15,157 nt of DNA, taken from the NCBI GenBank assembly GCA_036752825.1, contig DAIORV010000050.1, positions 1 to 15,157 of the forward strand, written 5' to 3'. This document shows, in pieces, positions 15,031-15,157 of this stretch. The notes beneath the pieces were generated by a model. The model was not told the DNA's origin and searched no databases. It was given only the letters and a program-made list of their open reading frames with translations. The number at the start of each line of letters is the position of its first letter. The first letter of the stretch is position 1. The translations under genes were made by a program, and so were the position numbers. The stretch is from UBA5177 sp002413265. GTDB taxonomy: Bacteria > Chloroflexota > UBA5177.

Positions 15031-15077
15031 GCTGCAGTTTGTGTTGCAGTTAGTGCTGCAGTCGTGCTGCAGTTGCG
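15031..15077. repeat. Four tandem TGCAG-centred 11-12 base repeats
   Basis: The units are GCTGCAGTTTGT, GTTGCAGTTAGT, GCTGCAGTCGT and GCTGCAGTTGCG, giving TGCAG cores at 15033, 15045, 15057 and 15068. The spacing of 12, 12 and 11 bases places each core about one helical turn from the next, on the same face of the DNA. That is typical of arrays bound by a regulator or replication/partition protein. They lie upstream of the minus-strand ASCH gene, about 120 bases before its start, and could also serve a gene beyond the right edge. They are not CRISPR-like: there are no spacers and the units are too short. Confidence 0.55.
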
Positions 15078-15110
15078 GTTGTAACACCCCGGTAAAAGGC
15101 GGCACTGGGC

Positions 15111-15150
15111 GGCATTCTGATCTCAACACCTACAATTCAGAACGCCCTTT
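15111..15150 (+). terminator. Terminator-like hairpin or operator at right edge
   Basis: GGCATTCTGA (15111-15120) and TCAGAACGCC (15137-15146) pair over ten positions with one mismatch, around a 16-base loop. CTTTT follows, which resembles an intrinsic terminator on the plus strand, though the loop is long and the T-run short. No plus-strand gene that would need it ends nearby, so a dyad operator for a gene beyond the edge is an equal possibility. Confidence 0.35.
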
Positions 15151-15157
15151 TCCGGAG

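Noticed and set aside
14988..15053. Small plus-strand frame starting at ATG 14988
   Set aside because: It ends after about 21 codons in the TGCAG repeat array, has no motif and is probably chance.
15031..15077. CRISPR array
   Set aside because: Units are 11-12 bases, directly adjacent and degenerate, with no unique spacers and no cas genes nearby.

Overview
The window is GC-rich bacterial DNA, roughly 60% G+C by eye. The gene styles suggest an actinobacterium: a sensor kinase of the NarL-partner type, a UvrD/RecB-nuclease fusion and GTG starts. That assignment is inference and no 16S or other marker is present. No tRNA, rRNA, CRISPR array, transposase or integrase was seen.

Layout: (1) Positions 1-728, minus strand, hold a sensor histidine kinase that runs off the left edge. 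It has the phospho-acceptor helix and the full ATPase domain but no sensor or membrane segment. (2) Positions 729-1638 are mostly without a clear gene. They contain a palindrome and a cysteine-rich zinc-ribbon reading frame with no normal start codon. (3) Positions 1639-13494 carry four large genes on the plus strand, separated by 2, 8 and 35 bases, so almost certainly one operon. (4) Positions 13556-14912 carry two small minus-strand genes, a HEPN-like protein and an ASCH-domain protein. (5) The right edge has a short tandem array of TGCAG-centred repeats and a terminator-like hairpin.

The four-gene operon is the heart of the window and looks like a composite anti-phage defence system built on a type III-like restriction-modification pair. 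Gene 1 is a superfamily 1 (UvrD-type) helicase fused to a RecB/AddB/Cas4-type nuclease with an iron-sulfur cysteine set. Gene 2 is a beta-class DNA methyltransferase (Mod-like). Gene 3 is a Res-like superfamily 2 helicase with a PD-(D/E)XK nuclease, and fused to its C-terminus is an apparently intact LexA/UmuD-type S24 self-cleaving domain. Gene 4 is a sacsin-type GHKL/HSP90-like ATPase with a C-terminal NOV_C (DUF3883) nuclease-like domain. The operon therefore encodes three ATPase engines, three separate PD-(D/E)XK-type nuclease centres and one methylase.

The most unusual point is the S24 module on the restriction translocase. It keeps the Ser-Lys dyad and an Ala-Gly pair 36 residues before the serine, the spacing seen at the UmuD cleavage site. 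This raises the possibility that restriction is switched by RecA-stimulated self-cleavage during DNA damage. That is inference from sequence only. Whether this exact gene set has already been described cannot be judged without database searches.
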